64,000 nt of DNA, from positions 2,218,678 to 2,282,677 of the forward strand of contig NW_006495273.1 of assembly GCF_000471905.2 (NCBI RefSeq), read 5' to 3'. Shown piece by piece: positions 11,087 to 22,879 of the stretch. A program made the position numbers and the translations under genes. The notes under the pieces are model-generated. The model made no database searches, was not told where the DNA came from, and saw nothing but the letters and a program-made list of their open reading frames with translations. Numbering within the stretch: position 1 is the first letter of the stretch; every line of letters starts with the position of its first letter. This stretch comes from Amborella trichopoda. Lineage: Eukaryota > Streptophyta > Magnoliopsida > Amborellales > Amborellaceae.

Positions 11087-11540
11087 CCGATGACTCTTGG
11101 TTTGGTATGGAATAAAAGATGGAAAGTGGGTTACATGAGAATCATAATTTGGTTTTGTAAGGAATTGTATCTCGATGTTATGTATGAAATGAGTTTTACA
11201 CCCGAATATAAAATTACTTAAATAATTTTTCTTGCTTTTTATGGTCTCCTTCCCTCCCTCCCTCCTCTTTAACACTTCGCTCAAAAAAGTACTTTTGATG
11301 TACTTCCATTCGTTAACTAATTTTTCTTGCTTTTAATGTTTTCCCTCCCTCCTCGCTAACACTTTGCTCTAAAAAGGACTTTTTATGTACTTCCATTCGT
11401 AGGAAGCGAGTTTCAGAATATCAATATATCGGTAATTTGACATACCGGTAATAATTCGGTTTTATTCGAAAAAGTTGGAAACAAAAGATTGAGTAAAAAA
11501 TACACATAGCCAAAAGTTTTGAGTTGTAATTAGTATATGG
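11087..11540 (+). repeat. Dispersed repeat family E, copy 1, with inner duplication
   Basis: Words GGTATGGAATAAAAGATGGA, AATTTGGTTTTGTAAGGA and TTCGGTTTTATTCGAAAAAG are shared in order with 29455-29700. Between them, a stretch of about 95 bp containing TGTACTTCCATTCGT is present twice (about 11226-11320 and 11322-11402). Family unknown; no coding frame. Confidence 0.45.
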
Positions 11541-11589
11541 ATACCTTAAAAGCATTGAACAATAATGAAAAATTATCATAAATATATTT

Positions 11590-12420
11590 AAATTTTTGTT
11601 TAATTAGAAAAAAACCTTCAACTTTCGTAAACTTCGTCCACACTTTTTTTTTTTTTTCAATTTTAGCTTTTTTTTTTTATCAAATAGCATTCTCGGTGGT
11701 CATATTACCTTAATGACTATTGCATTATGATACTTTAAGTACAATAACGACTAGGCTATGCATTACGTTCTCGATAGTCGTATTACCTTCATGACTACTG
11801 CATTACGATACTTTAAGTATAGTAACGACTAGGCTATGTATTACGGTACTTTAAAGACCGTAATACTCACTAGGTCTCTTTCTCCATTTGCCACATCTCA
11901 TCGAACTTCTCCTTTGAGGTAAGAAGTCTTTCCCTTTTCTTTTTTTTTTTTAACATATTTCAAATGTACTTTGTAGCATTTCAACCAATTTGAATTTTGA
12001 GCATTACGACGCGTTTACAGTCTTTAAAGTACCGAAATACCTAGAAATTTGAGTAATACAATATTTAAAGTATCGTAATGCTAAGCTTGGTCATTACGGT
12101 ACTTAAAAGACCATAAGTCTTAAAATACTATTGGAAAATTACTGGAATTTCAAGTATCGTAATGCTTAGCCTGGTCATTGCAACACTTAAAGTAATGTAA
12201 TGCGGTAGTCATTACAGTAATACGACTACGGTGAAGACTATTTTGGTAAAAAAATATCAAAATTGAAGAAAAATGGTACGGACAAAGTTTATAAAAGTTG
12301 ATTTTTTTAATCAAAATAGCCTTCATAGTAGTCGTATTACCGTAATGACTATCACATTACAGTACTTTAATGACTATGCTAAGCATTACGGTACTTTATA
12401 GATCTATTGAAAAGCTTTTA
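11590..12420. repeat. Element rich in nested inverted repeats (CATTACGGTACTTTAAAG words)
   Basis: The left arm (about 11606-11735) and the reverse complement of the right arm (about 12180-12305) align: ACTTTCGTAAACTTCGTCC against ACTTTTATAAACTTTGTCC, then a T-rich stretch, CAATTTTAGC against CAATTTTGAT, and GTCGTATTACC-like words. Inside are many shorter palindromic words around CATTACGGTACTTTAAAG and GTAATGCTTAGC, and a tandem duplication of about 77 bp (11690-11768 and 11769-11845). From about 12313 a second partial copy of the left arm follows. No open frame; probably a non-autonomous TIR element able to fold into long hairpins. Confidence 0.6.
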
Positions 12421-12508
12421 TTTTCCTAAAATATCTCACTATCCTTTTTTACTCTTTTGAGTTCCAAATTTATCTCTCTTAAATTTTAAAAAGGTGCAAC
12501 TCCTAAAA

Positions 12509-12690
12509 TTTTCCCATCTCTCATGTCACACACCCCTTCTTCTATGTCCGATGTCACTCCCATTCTAAAACCATACCTACTAATACATTCCTAACATTTT
12601 CCCATCTCTCATGTCACCCACCCCTCCTTCTATGTCCGATGTCACTCCCGTTCTAAAACCATATCTACTGATACATTACTAACCAGAGGT
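12509..12690. repeat. Tandem duplication, 88-bp unit
   Basis: TTTTCCCATCTCTCATGTCA starts both units (12509 and 12597); the two differ at only a few positions. Contains TCTATGTCCGATGTCACTCC. Non-coding. Confidence 0.8.
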
Positions 12691-12759
12691 TTCGAAAGGT
12701 TATCTACTTGACAAGTGCCAAAAAAAAGAAAAAAAAGAAAACGATGAACGGCTCGAGAT

Positions 12760-14400
12760 GTCAAGCAGGATTTGAGGATGCTTGTGAAGAAAACGAAGGG
12801 TCAAAAGAGAGAAGAAGAATATGGACATTACTGTTAGCAAAACTACTAAGAATTGCTAGCAAGAAACAAGAAATATAACAAAGAATTGCTAGCAAGAAAC
12901 AAGCGAGAGAAGCCAACCGTTTTTTCAACGTATGAAAATTTGGCAGGAGGGGGCTTTGAAGAAAACGAAGCGTTACAAGAGAGAAGAACATAGGCATTGC
13001 CATATAAAGAACAAGAGGGAGACAAGCGAATCATTTCTTGAATGAAAAAGAAAATGAAAGAAAGAAAGTGAGAGATAGTAGAGAGACTATACATTACTAT
13101 TGGAATAAGAGAGACTATTGGCATAGGAGAGAGAATACAAGAACTAGGAATAAAGAGAGAATACAAGAACTAGGAGTAAAGAGACTTTGAGGAGAGCAAG
13201 AGAACAAAGGTTGCTAAGAGGGCACCTCTGCAAGAGGTCTTTTTTTTTTCTTTTTTTGATGGAATTTTGAGAACTTTCTACATGGATTTGTAAACTCAAC
13301 ATTTACTTTTCTGGGTTTTTGGGCTGGAAAATCCAGGTTATGCAATAGTTATATTTCCTTTTTTGGCTTAAAAAATGCTGGGATTATATGATTTATGGGG
13401 TTTTTTATGAGGTGAATTGTGTATCAATACTTTATAGGTGTTTTTTTTTTTGCTGGAAGATGAGAATACAAGAGCGAAGAGTATAGAGGCGTGAGAAGAG
13501 CCAGAAAACAAAAGCCATAGAGCCTTCAAATGTGCAAGAGGTGTTATTTATTTATTTATTTTCGTGTTTTTGTAATTGAATTTTTAGATGTTTTTTGTTT
13601 CTTTTTTTGGCTTAAAACGATGGGGATGTGATTTATAGGGGTTTTTTTAAGAACTGTATTGTGTGTCAATAATTTATAGTTTTTGTTTTTGGGCTGCAAT
13701 ATACAGATTCTGTAATTTCTACTATTGCCATTGGGGAAAGAATACAAGAGCGAAGAGTAAAGAGATATGAGGAGAGCCAGAGAACAAAGTCGAGAATACA
13801 GGAGCGAAGAGTAAAGAGACATGAGGAGAGCAACCTTAGAACCTTCAAGTCTGCAAGAGGTTTTTATTTTTAAAAAAATTGTTTTAGTAATGTAATATTA
13901 ATTTTGGATTTTGAGAAAATTATACTTATTGAAAATTGAATTTTTTTTCATTTTAAAATTCCCAAAATTGCATTTTTGCATCCCCACAATTTTAGATTTT
14001 GAAAATACAAAATTTATTTGAAAATTGAAATCTTGGAGTTTCAAAGTCCAAAAATTACATTTTTGCATCCTTGAACATTTTCAAAATTTAAAAATCCAAA
14101 TTTTAGTTCTTGATTAATACCGTAATAGAAGTTTATTTTGTTTCTCATGTCTTCATGATTACCACAAGTTTTTTTTGGATTAATACTATAAAACTATTAG
14201 CTTTGTAAAATAGAAAAAATTAGAAAAAGTTTCTTTTGTTGCTTACATCCTCATGATAACCATAGGTTTTTGAGGATTAATACTGTAGAAATATGGCATC
14301 AGACCGTTTGATTCTTTATTTGGACAAATGTTACTAAAAACTATGAGCAAAGCAAAAAACACCACCAGTATAAAGCAAGTAGTGAGGGAGAGAGAATGTG
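12760..14400. repeat. Degenerate array of about 270-330-bp units, left part
   Basis: Each unit has the order: GAATACAAGAGCGAAGAGTA, then AGAACAAAG, then CCTTCAAGTCTGCAAGAGG, a T-run, then a segment with GGCTTAAAA and ATGGGGATTATATGATTT, GTGTATCAATAATTTATAG and TTGGGCTG. Starts of the first word lie near 13137, 13462, 13739 and 13795. A 33-bp direct duplication (AAGAATTGCTAGCAAGAAAC) sits at about 12850-12902. Minus-strand frames here are by-products of the repeats. The same units resume at 17172. Confidence 0.7.
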
Positions 14401-14477
14401 CCTAAAAAAGAAAAAATCCAAAAAACAATGAATCATTTAAGAGAGAAGATAGAGACAAATGATAAGTTTGGGGAAAA

Positions 14478-14900
14478 AGATGGGACATATATATATAAAG
14501 ACGGAGAATACATATTTATTATAAATGTCAGTTTGGGGAAAGAGATGGGACATGCATATATAGAGAGAGGGGGAATACATATTTATTAAGAGATGGGACA
14601 TGCATATATAGAGAGAAGGGGAATACATATTTATTAAGAGATGGGACATGCATATATAGAGAGAGGGGGAATACATATTTATTAAGAGATGGGACATGCA
14701 TATATGGAGAGAGGGGGAATACATATTTATGTAGAGATGGGACATGCATATATAGAGAGAGGGGGAATACATATTTATTAGAGATGGGACATGCATATAT
14801 AGAGAGAGGAGGAATACATATTTATTATAAATGTCAGTAAAGAGATGGGACATGTATATATAAAGAGAGGGGGAATATGTATTTATTATAAATGTTAAGC
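14478..14900. repeat. Minisatellite with 48-bp unit, about eight copies
   Basis: AGATGGGACATGCATATATA begins copies near 14478, 14543, 14591, 14639, 14687, 14735, 14782 and 14843. The core period is 48 bp; the first and last copies have an extra segment containing ATAAATGTCAGT. Units also carry GAGAGAGGGGGAATACATAT. The long minus-strand frame (14437-15006) is a translation of the repeat and not a gene. Confidence 0.9.
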
Positions 14901-14996
14901 AAGAGATAATAGAGAGACCGTACATTATTATTGACGTAGGAGAGAGAATACAAGAATTAGGAATAAAGAGACTTTGAGGAAAGCAAGTGAACAAAG

Positions 14997-17166
14997 TGTT
15001 CTGCATAGAAGCTTTAAATCCGATGAGTCAATATTTGACAAATAAAGTGTGAGAAATAAATCATGAAACACATACAATAAGGGTATAAATATTTATGTGG
15101 TTTACCCAAGAGGGCTATATCTATAGACACGGCAAACAAAAATCCATTATACCAATTAAAGTTATATCAAAGAGGCCAAAAAAACTCCAAGTCAAACAAG
15201 CTTCTTTAAATATGCTCTCCCAAACGGCACTACTGTCGATCTCTCATCTCTATTTCGTAGGTCACTTTTTAAAAAGAGAACAACTTTGAAAGCAAATAAA
15301 AAGGGAAATAACCCAAAATCTCCATGTGAACCACTTCTCTACAAGAAACAAGTCTTTCAATCTTCGAGCATCCAAAAGATGCATCATCACAATGTTTATG
15401 TCTAAAGGAAGTTTTGTTCTCTAGGAGGAAATCTCATCTTATGCACATGAGACTCTACCTCCCTCGCTCTCTAGAGGAACCACCATTCTCATATGGTGAC
15501 TCAAATTAGAGTCATGAATTGTCTGTACTTTCATCCCATATATATAATTAGGTATTCGCACAAAATAGAAAAATTCATATTGATATAACATATATCTCAA
15601 AAGATTAAGAGATAAATCCAAGAGTCATAATCTTTTTGGATTTCTATTTCATTTAAGAAACTTATCAATATCAATCTCAATCTCACAAAATATGGGAATA
15701 TCTCATTCCCACAAAATAAGGAAATATGTCAATCCCACATAATATGGATCAATCATAATCAATCCCACAAAATATGAGATTTCCTGATTTTGGATAGCAC
15801 CAAATCCAACATCCATTGGATAGCTTCACAAATTCTTTATCTTTTGCCAAATAAATTTTTTTCATCATTTTTGCTGAAAAATAGTGTTTGCCATCAAAAT
15901 TTTCACCTCGAACATTACATTCGAAACCTTTACCGCCATACCAAAAACCCAAACCAGGCTACCAGGCTCTGATACCAAGTGTTGTGCACGGAAGCTCTAA
16001 ACTCAATGGGTCAATATTTGGCAAATAAAGTACGAGAAATAAATAAATCATAAAACACATATAACAAGAACACAAAGATTTACGAGGTTCACCCCAAAAG
16101 GGGTGCATTCATGGGTACAACAAACAGAAATCCACTATACCAATGAAAGTTACATCAAAGATTTTGGAACAAATCTGGACAAAAAACCGTAAATCAAGCA
16201 AACCCCTTAAACCTGCTCTCCCAAACGGCGCCATTGCTGATCTCTCATCTCTATTCCATAAGCCACTTTCTAAGAAGAGAATAACTTTGAGAGCAAATAA
16301 GACTTTATCTCCCTGAAAGGGCAAATAATCCAAAATCTTCATGAGAACCGTTTCTCTGCAAGAAACAAGCCCTCAATCTTTGAGAGTCCAAAAGAAGCAC
16401 CATCACAATGTTTCTATCTAAAGGAAACTTTCTTCTTTAAAAGACATAAGCTCTAAACCTGATGGGTCAATATTTGATAAATAAATCATGAAACACATAC
16501 AATAAGAACACAAAGATTTAAGTGGTTCACCCCAAAAGGGCTACATCTATGGGCACAACAAACAGAAATCCACTATACCAATAAAAGTTACAACAAAGAT
16601 TTTAGAACAAACATCGACAAAAAACCCCAAGTCAAGCAAACCCATTTAAACCTGCTATCGCAAATGGTACCACTGCCGATCTGTCATCTCTATTTCATAG
16701 GCCACTTTCTAAGAAGAGAACAACTTTGAGAACAAATGAAACTTTACCTCACTAAAAGGGAAAATCACTTAAAATCTCCATGAGAACCGCTTCTCAACAA
16801 TAAACAATCATCTCAATCTTCGAGAGTATAAAAGAGGCACCATCACAATGTTTCTGTTCAAAAGAAGCTTTTTTCTCTAGGAAAAAATCGCATCTTATCT
16901 TCGAGAGTCCAAAAGAGGCACCATCACAATATTTTTGTTCAAATGAAGCTTTCTTCTCTAAGAGGAAATCACATCTTATGCAGAGGAGGCTTTACCTCCC
17001 TCTCGCTAGAGGAACCACCATTCCCATATGGTGACCTAAATTAGACACACGAATTCTCTGCACTTTCATCTCGTATGTCAATTCCATATGGATTAATCAT
17101 AATCAATCCAACAAAATATGAGATTTCCTTTTATGTTGGTGATTTTGGATAACACCAAATCCAACA
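14997..17166 (-). mobile_element. Non-autonomous LTR retroelement with tiny internal region (broken fossil)
   Basis: Two related terminal repeats, 14997-15811 and 15979-17166, both begin TGTT and end CCAAATCCAACA. Between them lie only about 167 bp. The internal region ends at 15967-15978 in GCTCTGATACCA, the reverse complement of a primer-binding site for initiator tRNA-Met, so the element points to the minus strand. The flanking 5-mers CAAAG (14992-14996) and CAAAT (17167-17171) fit a target-site duplication, and the host repeat unit reads continuously across them. The right LTR is longer because its first about 460 bp are duplicated in tandem. The LTRs differ at many sites and by indels, so it is old. 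No coding capacity; TRIM/LARD-like, though the LTRs are long for a TRIM. Confidence 0.75.
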
Positions 17167-17171
17167 CAAAT

Positions 17172-18760
17172 GTCATTGAGAATGAACCTCCAAATCAATG
17201 AGAGGTATTTGTTATTATTATTATTATTTTTTATGTTGGAATTTTCAGAACTTTCTACGTGGCTCTATAAACTCATCATTTGTTTTTTGCGTTTTTTTGA
17301 GCTGGAAAATCCAGGTTCTATAATTGTTATATTTCCTTTTTACGTCTTAAAAAATACGGGGATTATATGATTTCTAGGGTTTTTATGAGGCGTATTGTGT
17401 ATCAGTAATTTATATGCTTTCTTTTTGCTAAAAAAATGAGAATACAAGAGCCAAGAGTAAAGAGACGTGATAAGAGTCAGAGAGGAAAGGCCGTTGAGAA
17501 AGAACCTTCAAATATGCACGATGTATTATTTATTTATTTCTTTTCCTATTTTTGTAATGGAAATTTTGGATGTTTTATGTTTTACTTTTATTGGCTTAAA
17601 ACTGTGGGGATTATGAGATTTATAAGGCTGTTTATGAAATGTATGGTGTACCAATAATTTATAGGATTTTTTCTTGCGGTTGGAATATGCAGATGCTATA
17701 ATTTCAACTATTGCCATAGGAGAGAGAATACAAAAGCGAAGAGTAAAGAGACATGAGGAAAACCTGAGAACAAAGTCCAACCTTCAAGTCTGCAAGAGGC
17801 ATTTTTAAAAAAAGAAAAAGAAAAAGAAATTGTTTTAGTAATGGAATTTTTGGAACTCTCTAGAGGGATAGTACAGAGACTATACATTACTATTGTCATA
17901 GGAGAGATAAAATATAAGAGCTAAGAGTAAAGAGAAGTGAGCGGAACCATAGGAGAGACAAAATATAAGAGCTAAAAGTAAAGAGAAGTGAGCGGAACCA
18001 GAGAACAAAGGCCCTTGAGAAAGAACCTTCAAGTCTGGAAGAGGTTTTTTTTTAGTGATGGAATTTTCGAAACTCTGAAGAGAGATAGTAAAGAGATTAT
18101 ATATTACTAAACAAACCAGAGAAAAAAGCCCCCGAGAAAGAACCTTCAAGTCTATGAGACATATTTTTTTTAAAAAATTGTTTTAGCGATGGAATTTTTG
18201 GAACTCTTAACATGGCTATGCACTCATATTTCTTTAAATCTATGTAAACTCAACATTTGTGTTTTTGGGGTTTTTGTGGGGTTGTAAAATAGAGGTTACT
18301 TTTTTTTTTTTTTGCTTATAACTATGGGGAGTATATGATTTCTAGGATTTTTTTCTTAAGTGTATTGTGCTTCAATAATTTATCGGCTTTCTTTGATGGT
18401 ATTTTTATGCAATTTGTAGGATTTGTTATTAAGTGTATTGTGTTTGAGTAATTTATATACTTTATTTGATGGTAATTTCCGAACTATCTCCATGGCTCTG
18501 CACTCTAATCTCACTCTGTAAACTGAACATTGTTTTTTTTTTTGGATTTTTTGGGCGTCGAAAAATGCAGTTTCTATGATTCTTATATTTGCTTTTTTTT
18601 TTTTGGCTTCAAAATAAGGGAATTATATGATTTCTAGCGTTTTTTATGAAGTGCATTGTGTTTCAGTAATTTATATGGTTTCTTTGGGGCTGGAAAATGC
18701 AGGTTCTGAAATTTTTATTTATTTCTTTTGGGGGGTTTAAATTTTGAAAAAAATTGTAAA
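17172..18760. repeat. Degenerate array of about 270-330-bp units, right part
   Basis: Continues the array of 12760-14400 after the LTR element. GAATACAAGAGCCAAGAGTA-type words start near 17440, 17726, 17909 and 17957; CTTCAAGTCTGCAAGAGG-type words follow. Segments with GGCTGGAAAATGCAGG and ATGATTTCTAGGGTTTTT recur at about 17300-17400, 18250-18360, 18500-18650 and 18680-18720. Strongly diverged; no coding frame. Confidence 0.65.
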
Positions 18761-20679
18761 TTTATTCCATCTATTCACACAAAAATGTATTGTGGCAAAG
18801 TCTTTTTTCTTGAGGAAAATAGTTTTTTTTTTTGTTAGTGTCTTGATGTTTTTATTGAAGAATAGTAAGCACATTTCTACATTTTGTTGATTTGATGATA
18901 TGTTTCAGAAGTGTGAAAATGCTTCTCCTTTTGCACGAAAACTAATGCGTTGTTTAACCTCAAGGGTTTTGTTTTAATTTATAAACGAGTTTTTTTTAAA
19001 ATAATTAATATTTAAATGGGTTGCTGTAAATAGTGTACATTTCTCTCACTTTTCTGTTTTTGTTTTTTTGCTTGCTAGTATGATGATTTGTTTCGGAAAT
19101 GTTGAAATGCTCGTCTTTTTGTTGCAAAATGAGTTAGCCATATAGATTATATTTTCCGCACTTTCAAGTAGCATGGTGTAAAAGCCACATAAATCTAGCA
19201 TTTTAATTCATACACGACAAATTAATGTACATGTTTTGTAAGCCCGTTTTAATTCATACATGACAAGCGAATGCACATATTTTGTAGAAGTATGAGGCAT
19301 ATAAAGAAGTAACAAAAAAAAAAATAGAAACACATAAAAAAACAAAATTCTATTTTCTAAAAAATATTCTTAATTTAGAATCACATGCTTTTAATATGAC
19401 ATCCTTTGGAATAACATACTTTTTTGTTGTGATAAGTTTTTTTCTATAAACTTTTCAAGCATTTCTCTATATAATTTCCACCTAATTTGTGATGCTATCA
19501 TTCAAAAACTAAAAGTTGAAGATAAGTTTGTTCAACGAACAAAGCGTAGGGATCACAATGGAGGATAAAATATGTTAGGACCTTGAAAGAGACTAAAGAG
19601 GTATATCGATTTTAAGTGTTTTTTATTTTATACTATATTAGTTAATATTTTAAATTTAAAGAATACATTGATATTTGAAAGATGAAATATATTTAACATT
19701 GAAAAAATTTCATTAAAACATGGTCTTCGAGAGAGAATTTAATGCATTTATCTTCACAATTGAATATTTTACTAATTAATAATAAATATGATAGTAAATA
19801 TTAATTTTAATATATTATTAATTAACAAGGATCCATTTGACATACAATTAAAATAATAAATATGATTTAAATAAATAATTTAAATTATATAAATAAAAAT
19901 AATTTAAAATTTTATGCAGTGTCTTATTAATGCTAATATCCCATATATTAGTTTAAAACACTAGGCCCTATTAATACCTCTATCTAATATATTAGCCTAT
20001 TAACGCATACTCAAGAAGCATTAATCTTAGTATAAATAAAAGAGTGATAAGAATTTATATATATTGCTCAATATTTAATTTTAAGAATAAGAGAGGGGAG
20101 AGAGATTTAACGAAAAGGGATTGCAAGAGATCAGGAAATAGTATATGAGGGAGAGAAGGGGTGAGGGGTGAGAGGTGAGATTAACCCGTATTTCTTTCTT
20201 TAACTCACATGTTTTCCATTAAAAATAGATTTGGGAAATAGTAACTTGAGTGAAACAGATAAATTTTATAAATAAAAATATGTATGTTTTTTTTTGGGTT
20301 GGGGGATTTTTGTTGCGCATAGAAAATAATGACCTAGAATGTGAGAGAGATGTGCACTTTCAATAAGTCGTGTTTTTTCTATTGCATTAAGTTAAGAAGT
20401 ATAAAATTTGTTTAAAAAGTAAGAAAGAAAGAAATAATTCAGATATATTATTTGTCATAAAAAAAGACTACATGTGACTAAAAGACTTTCAACATTATTT
20501 TAAATAAAAGAATCAAGAGGGACAATGCAAATGAAAAATAGTACGAAAAGTTACCACATATCATTTATGAATAGGTTTTAATAATTCAAAATTTATAATG
20601 AAAAAATAAAAGATATTAAAGTATGTGAAAAAAAAAAAGAATCAAATTTTATATATCTTGAATCATATTAAAAAAAGAA
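18761..20679. other. Intergenic, no gene seen
   Basis: Very AT-rich. Near 19195-19290 a segment with TTTTAATTCATACACGACAA is duplicated in diverged form. No element can be bounded. Confidence 0.5.
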
Positions 20680-20949
20680 AAAATTTTATATAGAGCCGAG
20701 GTTCTAAACAATCAAATTAGAGCCCACCTAAAACAATTTCACTAGAAGAGGTTGTTTTGATGCCTAAATATCCTCAAATTGATTATCTCGATATCAAGAA
20801 GCATGAACATAAGAAAAAAATGGATTTGAAGTTTTGGAAATAGTGCATCTTGTATCACATTTTTGGACCGTCAATTTTCAATATTTTCAATTTTTTTTAG
20901 ATTGCTCGATCTACACTATTTTTGAAGCGTTAAATTTTATATGAAAAGA
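20680..20949. mobile_element. MITE family A, copy 2, right end lost
   Basis: Starts TTTATATAGAGCCGAGGTT and follows the family word order through CGATCTACACTATTTTTGAA, then stops against an (AAT)n microsatellite. The right TIR is missing. Confidence 0.7.
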
Positions 20950-20950
20950 C

Positions 20951-20992
<42 letters not shown>

Positions 20993-21015
20993 CAACAACA
21001 ATAATTATTATTTTA
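20950..21015. repeat. (AAT)n/(AAC)n microsatellite
   Basis: About twelve AAT units run into a few AAC units at about 20952-21003, directly at the broken end of a MITE. Confidence 0.9.
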
Positions 21016-22108
21016 TTGAATTATTTTATTACTATTTATTTTAATTTCATATAACTTATTTATTTATGTTATTCTTTCTTTTAGTCTTCTCTTGCTATTT
21101 TTCAAATGGATTATGTTTTTTTGGTCTCTCTAGTGGAAAATAATGTATTTATTTTATTTTATAAGTTACTTTTATCTTATTAGGTAAGGTGCATTGATCA
21201 TGAATGCTAAAGAAAAATGGTTATTTTTTCTTCTTGATTCTTATATTAAATGATTCTTTTATATGTATTTTAAATATAATTCTTATATTTTAAATTTTTA
21301 CAACTATTTGAACATTAAATTGCTTTTGTAACTATAATATTATATTTTTAGCAAAAATATGTAATGAAGTATGTATAAGAGTTAAATTTTTTTTTGGGAG
21401 ATACTTGAGTAATTTTTTTAAAATTATGAATTTTGATCCCGTCTTCTTTAGCTTTCTCCCACATTTTTTCATTTCCCTATATCAATCTTGATTTTACTAT
21501 TTAAAATAGCATTTAAAATTTTTTGGTCTCCCTATAATCGTGTTTGTCATAATAATATATTTGAATTATTTATTTCTTGCATGGTTTTTAAAAAATCATA
21601 ATTATTTCATAACGTTATTCAATTGTGAGGATAAATTCAATGATCTTTAAGACCTTGTTTTATTAAAAATATTTTTCAATGATAAATACGTTTTAGGGTC
21701 AGTTTAGATGTCAAATAAAGAAACCTTGAAAAAAATTGTAAGTTTTTTTATCCTTAATTCAGAAATATAATCATCTTTTTTTATTAGTCAGCTTGACTGT
21801 TTGGATAGCAAGTGAAAATACTAAAAAAACAGATTTTGTATTCTATCGTTCCAAAATTATCTTGTCATTCCAAAAGGTTTTTCTATATCCCTCCCATTAA
21901 TAACTTTGTCTCTCTAAAAGCTAAACACCTCAAAATATCCTGCAAAAACTCCCACCTAAAAACCCAAAATATCACCAGAACCATGAAACCCAAAGACACC
22001 CACTTGAAAGTAAAGACCATAACCCCTAAAATCTCCTTTAAAATAAATAGTGGTTTTAAGTTTTCTATTGGAGCAACACCATTAAGTTCAGCCTTTTTTT
22101 TCTAGAGA
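21016..22108. other. Intergenic, no gene seen
   Basis: AT-rich. The 97-codon frame at 21812-22105 has Lys/Ser/Thr-rich low-complexity composition and no recognisable domain; not supported as a gene. Confidence 0.5.
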
Positions 22109-22345
22109 TATGACACTAAGGGGTCAAATTTACAAAAATAAAAAAAGCCTTCGATTTGTAAAGATATTTACAGTACAAAACTTGAAAGAGGGTTTTGTGA
22201 GAATTTGGGGTTAGATAGATGTCACTAAAGGGTCAAATTTACAAAGATAAAAAAAAAAAAAAAAAATAGCCTTGATTTGCAAAGATATTTACAGAAAAAA
22301 GGGAAGTATAAAACTTAAAAGAAGGCTTTTATCAGAATTTGGAGT
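22109..22345. repeat. Tandem duplication of about 115 bp
   Basis: GGGGTCAAATTTACAAA, an A-run, GATTTGTAAAGATATTTACAG and a GAATTTGG end occur twice, at about 22109-22215 and 22217-22345, with several differences. Confidence 0.75.
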
Positions 22346-22407
22346 TTGTGTTATTGATCGCACAAGTATTAGCTGCACCTCTCTAACTGTCAATATCTTG
22401 CAATCTA

Positions 22408-22650
22408 GATGAAGCCATTACAGAGTCTTCGTTCTTATGATGCGTGGTGTCACTAAACCACCAGCAACACTAAAGGAGCGTCTTCTTAGATAGAGAGATG
22501 AAGCCATTACAGAGTCTTCGTTCTTATGAGCGTCTTCTTAGATAGAGAGATGAAGCCATTACAGAGTCTTCGTTCTTATGATGCGTGGTGCCACTAAACC
22601 ACTAGCAACAGTAAAGGAGCGTCTTCTTAGATGGAGAGATATTTGATATT
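22408..22650. repeat. Tandem triplication, middle copy internally deleted
   Basis: GATGAAGCCATTACAGAGTC starts three copies (about 22408, 22498, 22550). Copies 1 and 3 contain GATGCGTGGTG and AGGAGCGTCTTCTTAGAT; copy 2 jumps from TTCTTATGA directly to GCGTCTTCTTAG, lacking about 45 bp. Copies are almost identical, so recent. Confidence 0.85.
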
Positions 22651-22879
22651 TGGATAACAAGTTACACGTGCAACATACTAGTCTCTTTTCCAATCAACTA
22701 GATACTATGTTTGATTGTAGTAGTGTTATATCACCAATCATTCAATAAAAAATATGGGATATAAGTTTATTTTTCACAGAAATTATTTTTCTCATTTCAA
22801 ACTAAAAAAGAAAAATGTATATTTGCCTTTACCCTCACAAATTATTAATTCTGCCTAAACAGAATTAGAAATAGAAACT

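Noticed and set aside
11590-12420. A microRNA gene
   Set aside because: Complementarity is spread over a long repeat-rich element; no single conserved 21-nt hairpin that I recognise.
14437-15006. 189-codon minus-strand open frame
   Set aside because: It is the translation of a 48-bp minisatellite; no start context, no domain.
21812-22105. 97-codon frame
   Set aside because: Low-complexity Lys/Ser/Thr-rich translation of AT-rich DNA without domain or leader.
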